Shown in pieces: positions 54,801-61,785 of a stretch of DNA of 64,000 bases. Every line of letters starts with the position of its first letter. Positions within the stretch are counted from its first letter, which is position 1. This stretch comes from Caecitellus pseudoparvulus (Eukaryota; Bigyra: Bicosoecida): contig CBFFRQ010000047.1 in assembly GCA_965644315.1 (NCBI GenBank), forward strand, positions 32,756 to 96,755. The letters are read 5' to 3'. Under the pieces are notes generated by a model. That model was not told where the DNA came from, made no database searches, and saw only the letters and a list, made by a program, of their open reading frames with translations. The translations under genes were made by a program, and so were the position numbers.

Positions 54801-56164
54801 ACGCCTTCCTGCCTCAGAGTGTGGAAGAGATGGAGGTGCTGCTGTCTGTGGAGGCGCAGGCGCGCGCCGCGGCAGAGCATGCGCCGTGGCACCGCTCAGG
54901 GCGGGTGGACCTGCGCTCCGTCGTCGCGGGCATGCCGCCCGTGGCTGCTGGCCTGCGCGCAGAGCCGCCTCTGCACCACCGGCCCATGTCTGTGGTGTTC
55001 GGCGCAGACAGCCCCCGCCGTGGCCCGCCACAGGCCCTGACAGCCAAGGCAGGCAAGGGCGGGGGCAGTCCACGCCGCAGTCGCAGGAGCAGTGCCGGTA
55101 GCGTGGCTGGGCGGTCCTCTCCCCACAGCCCAGGCACAGACGGCGGCGGGGGCCGCGGCGACGCCAGCTCAGGCACGGGCGGTGAGGAGCGCAGCGTCAC
55201 AGGTGACTCCCACGGCAGCCACGCTGCCCCCACTCCTGGCGCAGAGTCCCCCCGCGCAGCTGTGCAGCCACCCAAGGGCGCACCAGCCGTGGCCACTGCC
55301 GACACGAAGCAGCCAGGGCGGGTGATCGTGCCGCTGCCCAACCCGTTCATCCACTTCAACTCCAAGCACGGGCGGGTGATGAAGACGGCCTCCTACGCCT
55401 CCCAGCGCCGGCTGGAGGCAGCCATTGCCGCTGAGGGCAAGGCCACCGCCACCATCCAGGCTGTGCAGGCAGCACAGGATGCCGCCGCGCCGGGGCACCG
55501 AGAGCGCCGGTCCAGTCTGCGGGAGGGAGGCGGCCGTGGCGGCGGCCCGGTACGAGGGGGCGAGGCCGTGCTGCCCGAGGACCTCGTTGTGCCAGCCGCG
55601 AACGAGACGGTGTGGGCGGGGCTGACAGCGGGGCAGGCACCGCCGTCGCCCCGCCCGGCAGTGCCAGAGGAGGCGCCGGGACTGGACGCCGACAGCGCAG
55701 GGGATGACGCCGACAGCGTGGACACGTACCCCGCCCCGCCCTCGGACGAGGAGGATGAGGGGCGCATGCGGGCCCGGCGCATGCGCCAGGAGCGGGAGGA
55801 CGCGGAGCGGGTCCGGGAGCTGGGCCCCGTCGCGGCCCTGGTGGGGCAGAGCGATGTCGGGCGTGTGGGGGGTGTCGTGGTGGGTGCCCCGCGTCTCATG
55901 CAGGCGGGCGGGGGCCGTGTCCGCCGCCGGGTGTACCTCACCCCCGCCGCCAAGCGCCGCAGCGAGAGGGCACGGGAGGCAGCCGCCTCCACCCAGTCCC
56001 TGGCGCCGTTTGACCCAGAGGACCTGTCTGCCGGCGCAGAGATTGCGCTGGGAGCGGCGTTCGCTGAGTCAGTGGGCGGCGGCGGAGGGGGTAGCGGGGC
56101 CTCTGGGCGCGGCGGGGCCAGCCCTCTGAACCGCTTCCGGTCTGCCAGCGTGGAGGGGCGCTGA
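45839..56164 (+). CDS. giant protein with two interrupted cyclic-nucleotide-binding domains
   Basis: A single exon of 10.3 kb runs from ATG at 45839 (context gcaccATGg, MAQSARAGSQGGKKDMDYSD) to TGA at 56162-56164, giving 3,441 residues. Residues about 620-920 form a cNMP-binding domain: LLEPGHTLFQQGDVGADFYI, GTVDIEV, then a phosphate-binding cassette FDSFGEGALHSLSGAGERQASVVA with the key Gly-Glu and Arg present. About 145 low-complexity residues are inserted between the early strands and the cassette. A second copy at about 1125-1515 (LVYSPGEIIVPQGSPAHGFF, then RPGDSFGWTDT) has two insertions and lacks the cassette Glu and Arg, so it probably does not bind nucleotide. The remainder is Ala/Ser/Arg-rich and mostly disordered. 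A conserved-looking patch near 1940-1980 reads LYKLYEINNFNTGKYLVSDA, and an Arg-rich coiled coil lies near 2150-2230. It could be a flagellar or signalling scaffold responding to cAMP/cGMP; I do not recognise an orthologue. The stop lies 33 bp from THOC7. Confidence 0.85.
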   Translation: MAQSARAGSQGGKKDMDYSDLTSRALESIRLKAFQPQIAADLADSSTRRRAAIAALTRYHTEWRGELARKESTAASERHSRLRDSAQPGIAATSISFKRGGGRFGKTSQRQQAPEAASGAQENLHLQTLLHMAQLEHASHVERLAEQASFAVHAGGASTASVSAASTLVPQSTAHKSDAESRAASILSTTSLVNMADRSDRISGALFARAFDSSASAAYVSAASAASGLASGATRATAPGPDSGRRSRAGSRSRGSPSQSPVLRSPSPAAAALQVANELAARGDAESGRAGLLHAVAPCHATAPQAVKEAYFGSGRKFHYSGAPGRSRATTSSSARRPSPRQNRRGTPAAQARGVPGEGQARGSGGGPAAVSRNMLRLRGIPHILPAYATAREAEVEAEAAAREAAEAKAAELAELRTPRHRPKHAASAFARPHTPSTGQKAVDALGARLDWEAHAKAASEVTSVSTRARGGGAATIGLLSAALGDRKDAAAEELEVAAAEAEWRGGSEAGQGRDGGLAAEQPAHVGIIPSHKGVSGVLERMLEGAHEDMAGRGSNSPPATSTKQVNYADLLGPRDMAAVEEGGDGEGEEMQREVLLSADATSNGMQEDGSSAVPRPGDFNVKGYLRRMVAPDEAAVRGWTEVLLKHKSFRTGRELAALERELTPLVPWLQMLTRELRADVFEEGTAVLLEPGHTLFQQGDVGADFYIILNGTVDIEVTASKTTDARDLWKLQEATASQRAVPTLAQRRHNTGSDLTGRAMPSMAGAEDVGSGEARQSQGRLLSDDDEGRSTYKPPTGVTVCSTTLLSSARLVSRMGEGFEGKASPAAPPETTEQLRGAMGAKGKRGGPAKAPADSSGTVVINTLGAFDSFGEGALHSLSGAGERQASVVARDKCALLALKAAVYHRVMHAARIQLVDKATDALRRTAPFMAWPIPSLQRGLGLAQADIEALHAAEMARRAARDARRAKMMQADPSMPTLAADSDAPSHSQKDGREGSADSAGVSAGGGEKEGPAEQAKASPAQLARMQSVRITSAAGAFLGSEADTSFLGKHAVPSRASGTRCSGTESKEATDPQADDKEGSDVERSSEFVGVAGGEAAADEGGEGGERGEGGEGATLLPHGIEWWKVVLGVTHLVYSPGEIIVPQGSPAHGFFIILLGHARVVRALPVPAQLAHGLVGISKLQGYNSYDAVLASPALQAMAKAEGAASSARQAGDLGAAAKAPGARSQPAASTATLEGATLQGSASASGPSSSLASLVSAVSGQGQGVAASLSSVLAKEGAVKGTVHVQGGGGPAPLPEEVSPPGSVSLPVELMQLRPGDSFGWTDTLRTATEEELHHGPLYRAIWGGNKLQRALRKLKLTRKFGLTGASALKARVAKRQAEGARPSAAVAGAVADAMAAARRGDIPSAEDGKVNLGAVVGEDGMFRGAKGQEGSSMAQARAAVASFRPDIVSAAEDASSTPGSLRGLDAAEAHLQARYQFSLVAEERVEVLYFPREMAIRLANTMPQRSAGAYTAQARVTPTDEFILDKLTRWYNWDLYRLRSSFLLNTHPSVAVGPRQPRSAALVASARDLRADVAGLHTKDAGLGLKFQGQVVSSAKLVREAQARARHKAAMLGLVPSSGLGQGAPSSAAGEGEEEGPDADAISTGLTAVVDEVVAEKARGAAASPTASSPSHRRERSNLGGIGTNSPRSGGNHAIPALRAGLKFKVAPMEESALARSGKGTLSLFARRQVEASAVASVVRDGAGQDQAPSKQGSHTRSASSVPTGQLSPRNRSSLGSYVDTASHAAMYGESTLHSAHRIAGRASARHKRMLERVASSKDAGGLAAAAAERHRQHHPTSPTSPAMSPSSSARFTFTGTESKSSADHATTTARLPAKRGVRPGPPKLSQRAAGRKGGGVAKRAGRKQRAGKGGSAPVVPPLDLGFSGSSSDESPEIARLYKLYEINNFNTGKYLVSDAPHMLPLPVPAHLPEELFINSDGASDSSGESTSSSSASDTPSSSEHKAGGDARTASPTGDAASDASSEVAAEEVGRDPVADIPYMHPDMVHGFYLVDPVQAGGGRTASAQHLQRRLKPQGSSTGTLERTPAPPGKAGRRSPRDVSQGAEDDSKPATADSAAGFVVANVRKEVRRRRRAAERSAKRAEREAKKRKEYQAEQARRAKALLGRAKGQGPDEAQEVPETAAERRRQAEERRAARLRRRARRRQKRLVKAARAAEAGADASGGLGGAKVRRGFRTVAEAVAEGAAEGMAELGDVGHISVGITSDRVSQPRLFAPPPTAPAAALLVPSLASAVVGAGQGQQNALQQLLATTNLATADGRPVTPCTATALSLVDPDSALASASSALGLDAARLRRAAERAYNPSGTAMAAMMVAVPSLKPIAPRSYLQWGKEAGTSALSDSRARRGRMTAMDARAKQRPAAVSAMARLRAGLPPPPPKDSPARPPQQPGSGKGKVNPAVASASQALRASKRALARDRSQLHTAHNSAISAQLLAQREELMIPGAFRRLQLRSGALASPVHVLRKRPAERRDHTLASGAASTRHSSRGGTMGGGLRMGGGGRVLGLGGAPVVDTSSKAHLRRGIVASLMSPSRRPEGSAASGPREGRGYLQAPKLWTATSGAALPTPDPPTQGLRGVLKGGGNRAEGDTPTPKRRRSVILSPALDGFGGRVIPGVAATEDGAVHGAGAAGGPSPAAQWSEYVAHRPAPYKAALMNLPDDARDVRYDAAIGAVVATVTREVAEGQLEPDVLVRMTMGGGAREAARARRRQSILAANRHVAAEQLDVAAIVQGRKARLVAGGGSPTASVSSEDEEAEGDAAASAAGASDATRRMQDFTIIVSPSGGIVVPAVESEAQHILKPHTGAARRASTDASTTSPRRRRSSLMRRPRLASGTASLAGSSRHGGDTHRRQGEGTERVAQSEQAKWLSRVRPLIPGVTAPPADFIRQFLAEVDEGGPGASDPRVQLLARHWRRALYWRMPPQDVDAFLPQSVEEMEVLLSVEAQARAAAEHAPWHRSGRVDLRSVVAGMPPVAAGLRAEPPLHHRPMSVVFGADSPRRGPPQALTAKAGKGGGSPRRSRRSSAGSVAGRSSPHSPGTDGGGGRGDASSGTGGEERSVTGDSHGSHAAPTPGAESPRAAVQPPKGAPAVATADTKQPGRVIVPLPNPFIHFNSKHGRVMKTASYASQRRLEAAIAAEGKATATIQAVQAAQDAAAPGHRERRSSLREGGGRGGGPVRGGEAVLPEDLVVPAANETVWAGLTAGQAPPSPRPAVPEEAPGLDADSAGDDADSVDTYPAPPSDEEDEGRMRARRMRQEREDAERVRELGPVAALVGQSDVGRVGGVVVGAPRLMQAGGGRVRRRVYLTPAAKRRSERAREAAASTQSLAPFDPEDLSAGAEIALGAAFAESVGGGGGGSGASGRGGASPLNRFRSASVEGR
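49145..49184. repeat. 9-bp G-rich coding repeat
   Basis: Four to five imperfect copies of gaggggggc encode an acidic Gly-Glu run (EGGEGGERGEGGEG) just before the second cNMP-binding domain. The G-rich strand is the coding strand. Confidence 0.75.
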
Positions 56165-56197
56165 GGGACAAATGCATTCGTTCGTTCCAGGCGGCGG

Positions 56198-57057
56198 CTA
56201 GGCGAGGGAGACATCGCCCTCCTCACCGTCGTCACTGCCCCCCTCGCCAGCGGTCGAGGTGGGCGGGGGCGGGGAGCCCTGTGCCGTGCCCTGCAGCGCC
56301 AGGGCCGTCTGCAAGTCCTCGATGGTGGCCATGAGCAGCGTGAACTGCTGCCTGCGCGCCGCCAGGGCTGCCGCTGCCTTGTCCAGCTCTGCCTGTTCGA
56401 ACGCCAGCGTGGCCTCAGCAGCTCGCTGCCGCTTGGCGAGCTCTGGCCGCCCCGGCAAGGCGCACACGCGCTCCGCCAGCGCCTCGTACTCCTGCTTGTG
56501 CTCCCTGTTCACCCGCTCCTCCTGCAGCTTGGCCTTCAGGGACTGGATGTCTTCCTCTGTCGCAGCCACCGCGGCATCTGTGAGGTGGGGGGGCGGCGCT
56601 TGAGAGGCGGCGCACGAGGCTGGCCATGGGCGCCACGGCACGCACCGATGGAGCTGTGCACCGAGTCGTAGTGGGCTCGCTCAGCACTGGCAAGGTCCAG
56701 CTGACGTTGCATGCGCAGCTGCACCGTCTCCAACTCCAGCAGGCGCGTGATCAGTGCCTCCTCAGTGGCGGTGCTGGGAAGGGGGGCGGCCGGGCAGGTG
56801 GGCGGCGGAGGGGCAGGGCTTGCCTGGCGCGCCCACACACTTACATTGTGTCTGCGTCACCTGCCAGCACCGCGGCAGCAAAGGTGGAGTAGCTGGCGAT
56901 GCAGCCATGCACAGTCTCCTGGAAGCCGACAAAGCCACTGTCCTTGCTCACCAGGCGCTTGTGGGCAACTGCGTGCAAGCAGCGAGGGCAGTGCGGTACC
57001 ATGCAGCAGGCGCAACGATGAAGCACGTTTCGTCATACCTTCCTCTGCCCGCGCCAT
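56198..57057 (-). CDS. THOC7: THO complex subunit 7
   Basis: THOC7 pairs with THOC5 in the THO part of TREX, which couples transcription with mRNA packaging and export. Four exons (57057-57039, 56968-56845, 56773-56646, 56577-56198) join to 216 residues, close to the 204 of animals. The first exon codes for only six residues plus one base (MARAEE), after which splicing gives VAHKRLVSKDSG, the family's short N-terminal RKRLL motif. A long coiled coil follows, containing the diagnostic HKQEYEALAERVCALPGRPEL (family RQEYDALAKVI..HP.R.E) and RRQQFTLLMATIEDLQTAL (family RRKQFHVLLSTIHELQ). The C-terminal tail is acidic. Introns are 70, 71 and 68 nt with donors GTATGA, GTAAGT and GTGCGT. Confidence 0.88.
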
Positions 57058-57287
57058 GCCGCTGTTGGGCCGCCGACGGCTCTCGGCAGCGTGCGGAAAT
57101 CGATCCCCTTCAGCTAGACCGTGCGTGGCTCAGCGCAGCGTGCCACCAAGGGACGGCTGGCGAGCGAGGTCTCACACGCTGCAAGTGCACGCGTGAGGAA
57201 TAGACTGTTTTTGTATTTTGTGATGTTGGTGTTCAGCGCACGGTTCGCACATGCATTGAGGCGGGCGCAGACACAGCGCCGAGCCAC

Positions 57288-57934
57288 TCATGGCCAGGCC
57301 AGGAGCATGAGGAGCATGGAGCCAATGGCAAAAGGCGCAGGCTTGATGAAGCCGGCAAAGTCCATGGTGCGGTAGATCAGCCACTCGGTGGCAAAGTGGA
57401 TGGCGGCCACTGCGAAGCTGGCAAAGGTGGCCAGAAACACACCCCGGTTGCTCATGTCCCCCACAGTCAGCAGGCACAGGATGCACGTGAGGCTGGTCCA
57501 GATGGCAAAGGTGCGTCCATGGAGGGGTGTCACTGCGCACGGAGCAGGGCGGTAGGTCGTGCTTTTGACAGCATGAGCTTGCCCAGCGGCGCCAACTCGC
57601 TCACCGTTGCCCTTGGTGAAGACAGTGTCAGAAAAAGTCTGCGGGCGGATATATCCGGTGAAAACCGAGAAGACGCGGGCGAATGCAACGACCTGCAGGG
57701 GAGGGGCTTGCGAGATTCAGGTCGCTGCCTTGGTGCTTGGCGTGTCGCACCAGCATCACCGTGCTCGACACGGTATGCGAGGAGCCGCAGTGGGTGGGCG
57801 CTTACCAGGAGCCAGTATGGGAGGATGGACTCCACAGTGGACCTGTGCTGAGCCAAGCCCAGGGAGGCAACTGTGGAGTTGATGTGGAGGGAGAGGCTGG
57901 TGTGCAGCCCTTGAATGGCAGCTGCCAAAGACAT
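57288..57934 (-). CDS. ERG28: ergosterol biosynthesis protein 28 homologue
   Basis: ERG28 is a small ER membrane scaffold that holds the sterol C-4 demethylation enzymes together. Three exons (57934-57806, 57692-57605, 57532-57288) join to 153 residues, typical of the family. After a 30-residue N-terminal helix the first membrane span reads ILPYWLLVVAFARVFSVFTGY. The family signature follows as LHGRTFAIWTSLTCILCLL (family ARTFG.WT....R). The last part has the AIHFATEWLIYRT motif (family HF..E..iFRT) and a final hydrophobic span ending LLMLLAWP. Four membrane segments are predicted by eye. Introns are 113 and 72 nt with donors GTAAGC and GTGAGC. Its presence indicates de novo sterol synthesis. 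Confidence 0.85.
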
Positions 57935-58109
57935 GGTGCGGAATTCGAGTGGGGCAGGGCAAGTGACGACGAGTTGCAGGAAGCCAGTGAGTGGGGGCGG
58001 GCAAGTGGCGTGAGGGGCGGAGCGCGAAAAGTGTGGCCACTACATACAAGCCTTGCATTGTTCAAGGGGCCCAATGCTGCATGGGCCGGGGGGGGTCGCA
58101 CCAACCTCC

Positions 58110-60228
58110 TCACACCAACTTCAGCATGCCAGCCAAGCGGCCCAGCGCAGAGGGCGCGAACTGAAAGTCAATGAGCCCGTTTGTGAAGGGGATGGCCTGG
58201 GCCTCCTTGAAGGGGTATGCGATCTGGTCGGGGATGCCGGTGCGCACGCCCAGCGCTGCGAAGCGGTCGCTGACGACGCTCTTCATCAGGCAGCACTCGC
58301 GCAAGCCCTCCTTGCCGCCGAAGCGGTTGAAGCCGGAGGCCTTGACGCCACCGAAGGGCAGCGCCTGCACCAGGTACCCCACGCCAAAGTCGTTCACGGT
58401 GGTCATGCCGGTGTAGATGCGGCTGGCCAGGGCGTCAGCACGTGCGACGTCCTTGCAGAAGACGCTGGAGCCCAGGCCATACGCGGTGCTGTTGATCATG
58501 TTCACGGCGGCATCGTCGCTGTCGCCAGGCACCTTGATGATGGTCATGACCGGACCGAACAGCTCCTCCGACGCGATCTCCATGTCCTGCGTCACGTCAG
58601 CCAGCACCGTGGGCATGTAGAAGGCGCCCGCCACGCGCTCGCTTCCAGCGGGCAGCCCCACCAGGTCTGCCGCTGTCGCGATGCGGCCGCCCGTGAGGAC
58701 CTTGGCACCCTTGGCCACGGCGTCCTTCACCAGGCGGTCCACATGCTGCACCTGCATGACGGTGGTGGAGGCGCCCAGGTCCACGGGGTTCCACGAGCCG
58801 TCCTCTGCCACTGGCGGCCCCTGCTTCATGGCCTGCACGATGGGCACCACCGCATCCACGAACTGCTGGTGCACGGACTCGTACACGTAGAAGCGCTCGG
58901 CGCCGACGCAGTTCTGGCCGCAGTTCTGGTACGCCCCGCGCAGGGCGATCTGCACGACGCCGGGGACGTCGGCGCCCTCCGTCACCACGAAGGGGTCCTT
59001 GCCGCCCAGCTCCAGCACGACGGGGGTGAGGGTGTCTGCGGCGCCCCGCATGATGTGCTTGCCCACGCCGGGGCTGCCGGTGAAGATGACCTTGTCCACG
59101 CCGCCCTGCACCAGGGCCGCGCCGGTATCGGCATACCCCTGCACGAGGCTGACCAGGTGTGGCGAGTGCCCTGCCTTGGCCAGCACCATCTGGATCAGGC
59201 GCCCGTACACGTCGCAGGACCAGGCGCAGAACTCAGAGGGCTTGATGACGACGGCGTTGCCGGCGAAGAGCCCCGAGATGACGTGGTTGTACATGTTGTG
59301 GAAGGGGTAGTTCCAGGGCGCCAGGATGCCCAGCACGCCCAGGGGGTGCCACTCCACCCCAGCAGTCTTGTGGGTCATGACGCCGGGCACGGGGCGCTCC
59401 TCCCGCGCCAGAGCCGCCTCGCCGTGGTCGCACACCCAGTCCACCTTGGCAGCCGTCACCATCACCTCGCCCAGCAGGGCCTCCATGTCTGCGCAGCAGC
59501 GTGGCGGGGGCGTGGACAGGGGCAGTGGCGGCCTGCGCGACACTATCAGCACGCACAGGTCTTCCCGGTGTCCTGGCTGGACAGCTTGCAGATGTCCTCG
59601 CGCTGCAGCAGGCACACCGCCTTGATCATCTTCAGCACCTTGCGGCGCTCATCGAACGAAGTGGACACCCACTCCTGCTGTGCGGCGCGAGCGCGCTTGA
59701 TGGTCTCCCGCACCTCATCCGGGCTCGTCACGGCAACCTCGCCCAGGTACCCGCCTGTGGACGGATTCCAGCACTGGATGAAGCCAGGGCGAGACGCATC
59801 CTTGATGGGCTGCTCAGGATCCACAGCCTTCTTGCTTGGTGCCTCTGTGGGGGGCGCAGGTTGGACGAGCAGCGTGTCACCACCCACTTCAATTTCCGCG
59901 AACAAAGCCAGGCCGACGAACCTGGGGTGAAGTTCACCTTCACGGTGGGAATGCTTGGCTGCAGCAGAAAGGGAAGGGCAACATGACCTCTTGGCTCTCG
60001 CACAGGGGCGCTGCACGCCTCCAGCGCACTCACGGCAGTGAGGGAAGACACCACTGCGTACACCACTGCAGCGGCCGCAATCAGCCCAAGCAACACATAA
60101 GTGTCCACGTCACCGACAATCCCGTGCACAACAGCAAAAGCCCGATTCAGGGCATCTTGCACACAGTCACATTGCGCAGTGGCGACGGCTCCAGCCAGAA
60201 CGGCGAGGAGCAGCGACACCACCCTCAT
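58110..60228 (-). CDS. aldehyde dehydrogenase, ALDH22A1/MSC7 type
   Basis: This is an NAD(P)-dependent aldehyde dehydrogenase of the membrane-anchored ALDH22A1/MSC7 group. The favoured model has four exons (60228-60034, 59958-59922, 59844-59557, 59488-58110), 632 residues. The N-terminus has a signal-like hydrophobic segment (MRVVSLLLAVLAGAVATAQ) and a membrane span (TYVLLGLIAAAAVVYAVVSSL), consistent with ER anchoring. The catalytic domain is complete: LSSQDTGKT, FHPLGV-type segment EWHPLGVLGILAPWNYPFHN, IKPSE, FTGSPGVGKHIM, VLELGGKDPF with the catalytic Glu, GQNCVGAER with the catalytic Cys, EELFGPV, and LPFGGVKASGFNRFGG. The substrate is not known. The joint between exons 2 and 3 is uncertain: intron 59845-59921 uses the weak donor GTTCGT, and the skipped stretch is itself open in the exon-3 frame. 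The other introns have donors GTGAGT and GTGCGT. Confidence 0.92.
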
Positions 60229-60705
60229 CTTGGTGCTGGCGACGAGCGGGCTTGCTCGAAGAAGCGGCTCCGGCGGGCACGACAGGGAAGCTGGGGCAGC
60301 ACCGTAGAAGTGAGAGGGCGTGGGGGGGGTTCGGGAAAAGTGACCTGTGCCTGCAGTCTGCTCTGGCGGGGCTGGTGTTTGGCGTGGAGTCGTGCTGGCC
60401 ATGGGATGCCGCTTCACTCCAACCACGGCAGAGAGTGGGCAGTGCACGGTCTAGGTGTGCACGGTGGGTATAATGGGCCTGCTCTCATGTGCCTGGCGGG
60501 TGGCAGCGGTGCACACCTGCGAGGCAAGAACGCCATGTCAACTGGATAGCATGGCGCCAGCACTGGCTGTCTGTGCAAATGAACAGAGTGCGCTTCAATT
60601 TTCAACAACCCTGCACTTCCTCCGCGAGCCAGGTGTCAGCACTGCCCACCTCTCAACGCCGGCTCGCAGGGCTTGTGCACTGCAGCCTTCTTCAAGTCTA
60701 CTACC
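60229..60705. other. divergent intergenic region, 477 bp
   Basis: The region lies between the starts of the aldehyde dehydrogenase (-) and the small secreted protein (+). A tataat string occurs at 60469-60474, about 230 bp from either start codon. It is too distant and too short to call a promoter. A pyrimidine-rich stretch (ctgcagccttcttcaag) precedes the plus-strand start. Confidence 0.5.
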
Positions 60706-61552
60706 ATGCGGCTTCTTGGGAGCGGAGTTCTCCTGGTTGCAGCAAGCCTGCTGGCAGCAGCACGCAGTGCTCAGGCGGAGGGACTACGTGGGGCAGCAGA
60801 ACCCCCCATCCCGCGATGGGGAGGCAACGACACGACCTTGCAGTGGAGCGCGTTCGTGAACATGACCGACCCGGCAGACTCCGTGCGTGCTTGAGCAGCA
60901 TTTGGCCACCTTTGCCCTGACAATCAAGCACCCACGCGCCCCCTTTCCCCCTTACAGCCAGCCCGACCGACATGGCTATTCAAGTACTTCTACAATGGAG
61001 AGGCCAAGGTCAGCAGGTGCGTGAGGAGGGCGTGGAAGCGCCTGGCGTGGTCGGCCCAGTTTCCGCATCAACCCTTTGCTGTCCACCCTGGGGCGTCACA
61101 GGTACGAACACCAGCAAGGGCAAGGGGACGAAGTGTGCGCTGGCATCTCAGGCATTCCAGGAGGCACGCCCTGCACCGTCATCAACGCAAATGACGGCAA
61201 GCTGTACCTGGACTTCCCGGCTCAGGACTTCTGCTGCACCTGTGGCTCGGCCTTCACAATCCGCTCCGACTGGCTGCTGAGCGGGGGCACGACGTACACC
61301 GGAACGTCAGTGCAGTTTGGACGCCCAGCAGACGGCTGGCTGAAGTATGGCAACGAGGCCAACCACTACTACGCCACCCAGGACGGCACGCAGGCCCCAA
61401 TTGGATACCGTGAGCACAAGTCCAGCGGCCTGAAGCAGTGGGAGTTCTTGCAGTGGGCAGCCGGCCCCCAGGACTCCAGTCTGTTTGACCCACCCTCAGA
61501 CTCGTGCAAGGCGGCACAGTGCCAAAGCCATGCTTGCCAGGTGCTCTCATAG
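60706..61552 (+). CDS. small secreted protein with conserved Cys pattern (ependymin-like layout)
   Basis: Three exons (60706-60882, 60958-61016, 61102-61552) join to 228 residues. MRLLGSGVLLVAASLLAA and the following Ala-rich stretch form a signal peptide. Splicing gives PARPTWLFKYFYNG and then VSRYEHQQGQGDE, Cys-bearing strands, and DFPAQDFCCTCGSAFTIRSDWL, followed by ADGWLKYGNEANHYYAT, a KQWEFLQW strand and Cys-containing end. The order (Trp/Tyr strand, YEH, CC.C, DWL, GW...G, YY, F/W strand, late C...C) matches a family of secreted proteins common in protists and loosely like ependymins. Their function is unknown. Two predicted N-glycosylation sites (NDT, NMT) lie early in the mature chain. 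Introns are 75 and 85 nt, both with donor GTGCGT. A further 3' exon is possible because GTGCTC follows the last Cys codons, but the TAG stop fits. Confidence 0.8.
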
Positions 61553-61785
61553 GCGTGGGTGTCTCACTCGGATTGCTGGTTCAAGGTTCGCCTTGGCTAC
61601 GGGCCCGCAGCTTACTCAACGGCAGACAATGCACGCTGGGGGCTGTTTCTGGACCAGTATTACTTTCAGGGTGCTTTGTGAGGGATTACTGGGAGATGTG
61701 GCCTCTGTCTTGCTTCGCTCTATGTCCAGGGCGCGGGGGGCGAGGGCGGCATGGGGTGAGATGGGGTGCATTCTGGGCATGATGG
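61553..61785. other. convergent 3' intergenic region, 233 bp
   Basis: The region lies between the stops of the small secreted protein (+) and the zinc-finger gene (-). The sequence is mixed, with no repeat or polyadenylation hexamer of the AATAAA type on either strand that I could find. Confidence 0.5.

Noticed and set aside
58053-59930. 625-codon plus-strand ORF opposite the aldehyde dehydrogenase
   Set aside because: It is the complement of a clearly conserved ALDH. Its His/Val/Gly-rich translation has no domain and reflects GC-rich third positions.
60469-60474. TATAAT as a promoter box
   Set aside because: A single six-base match about 230 bp from both flanking start codons, with no supporting element.
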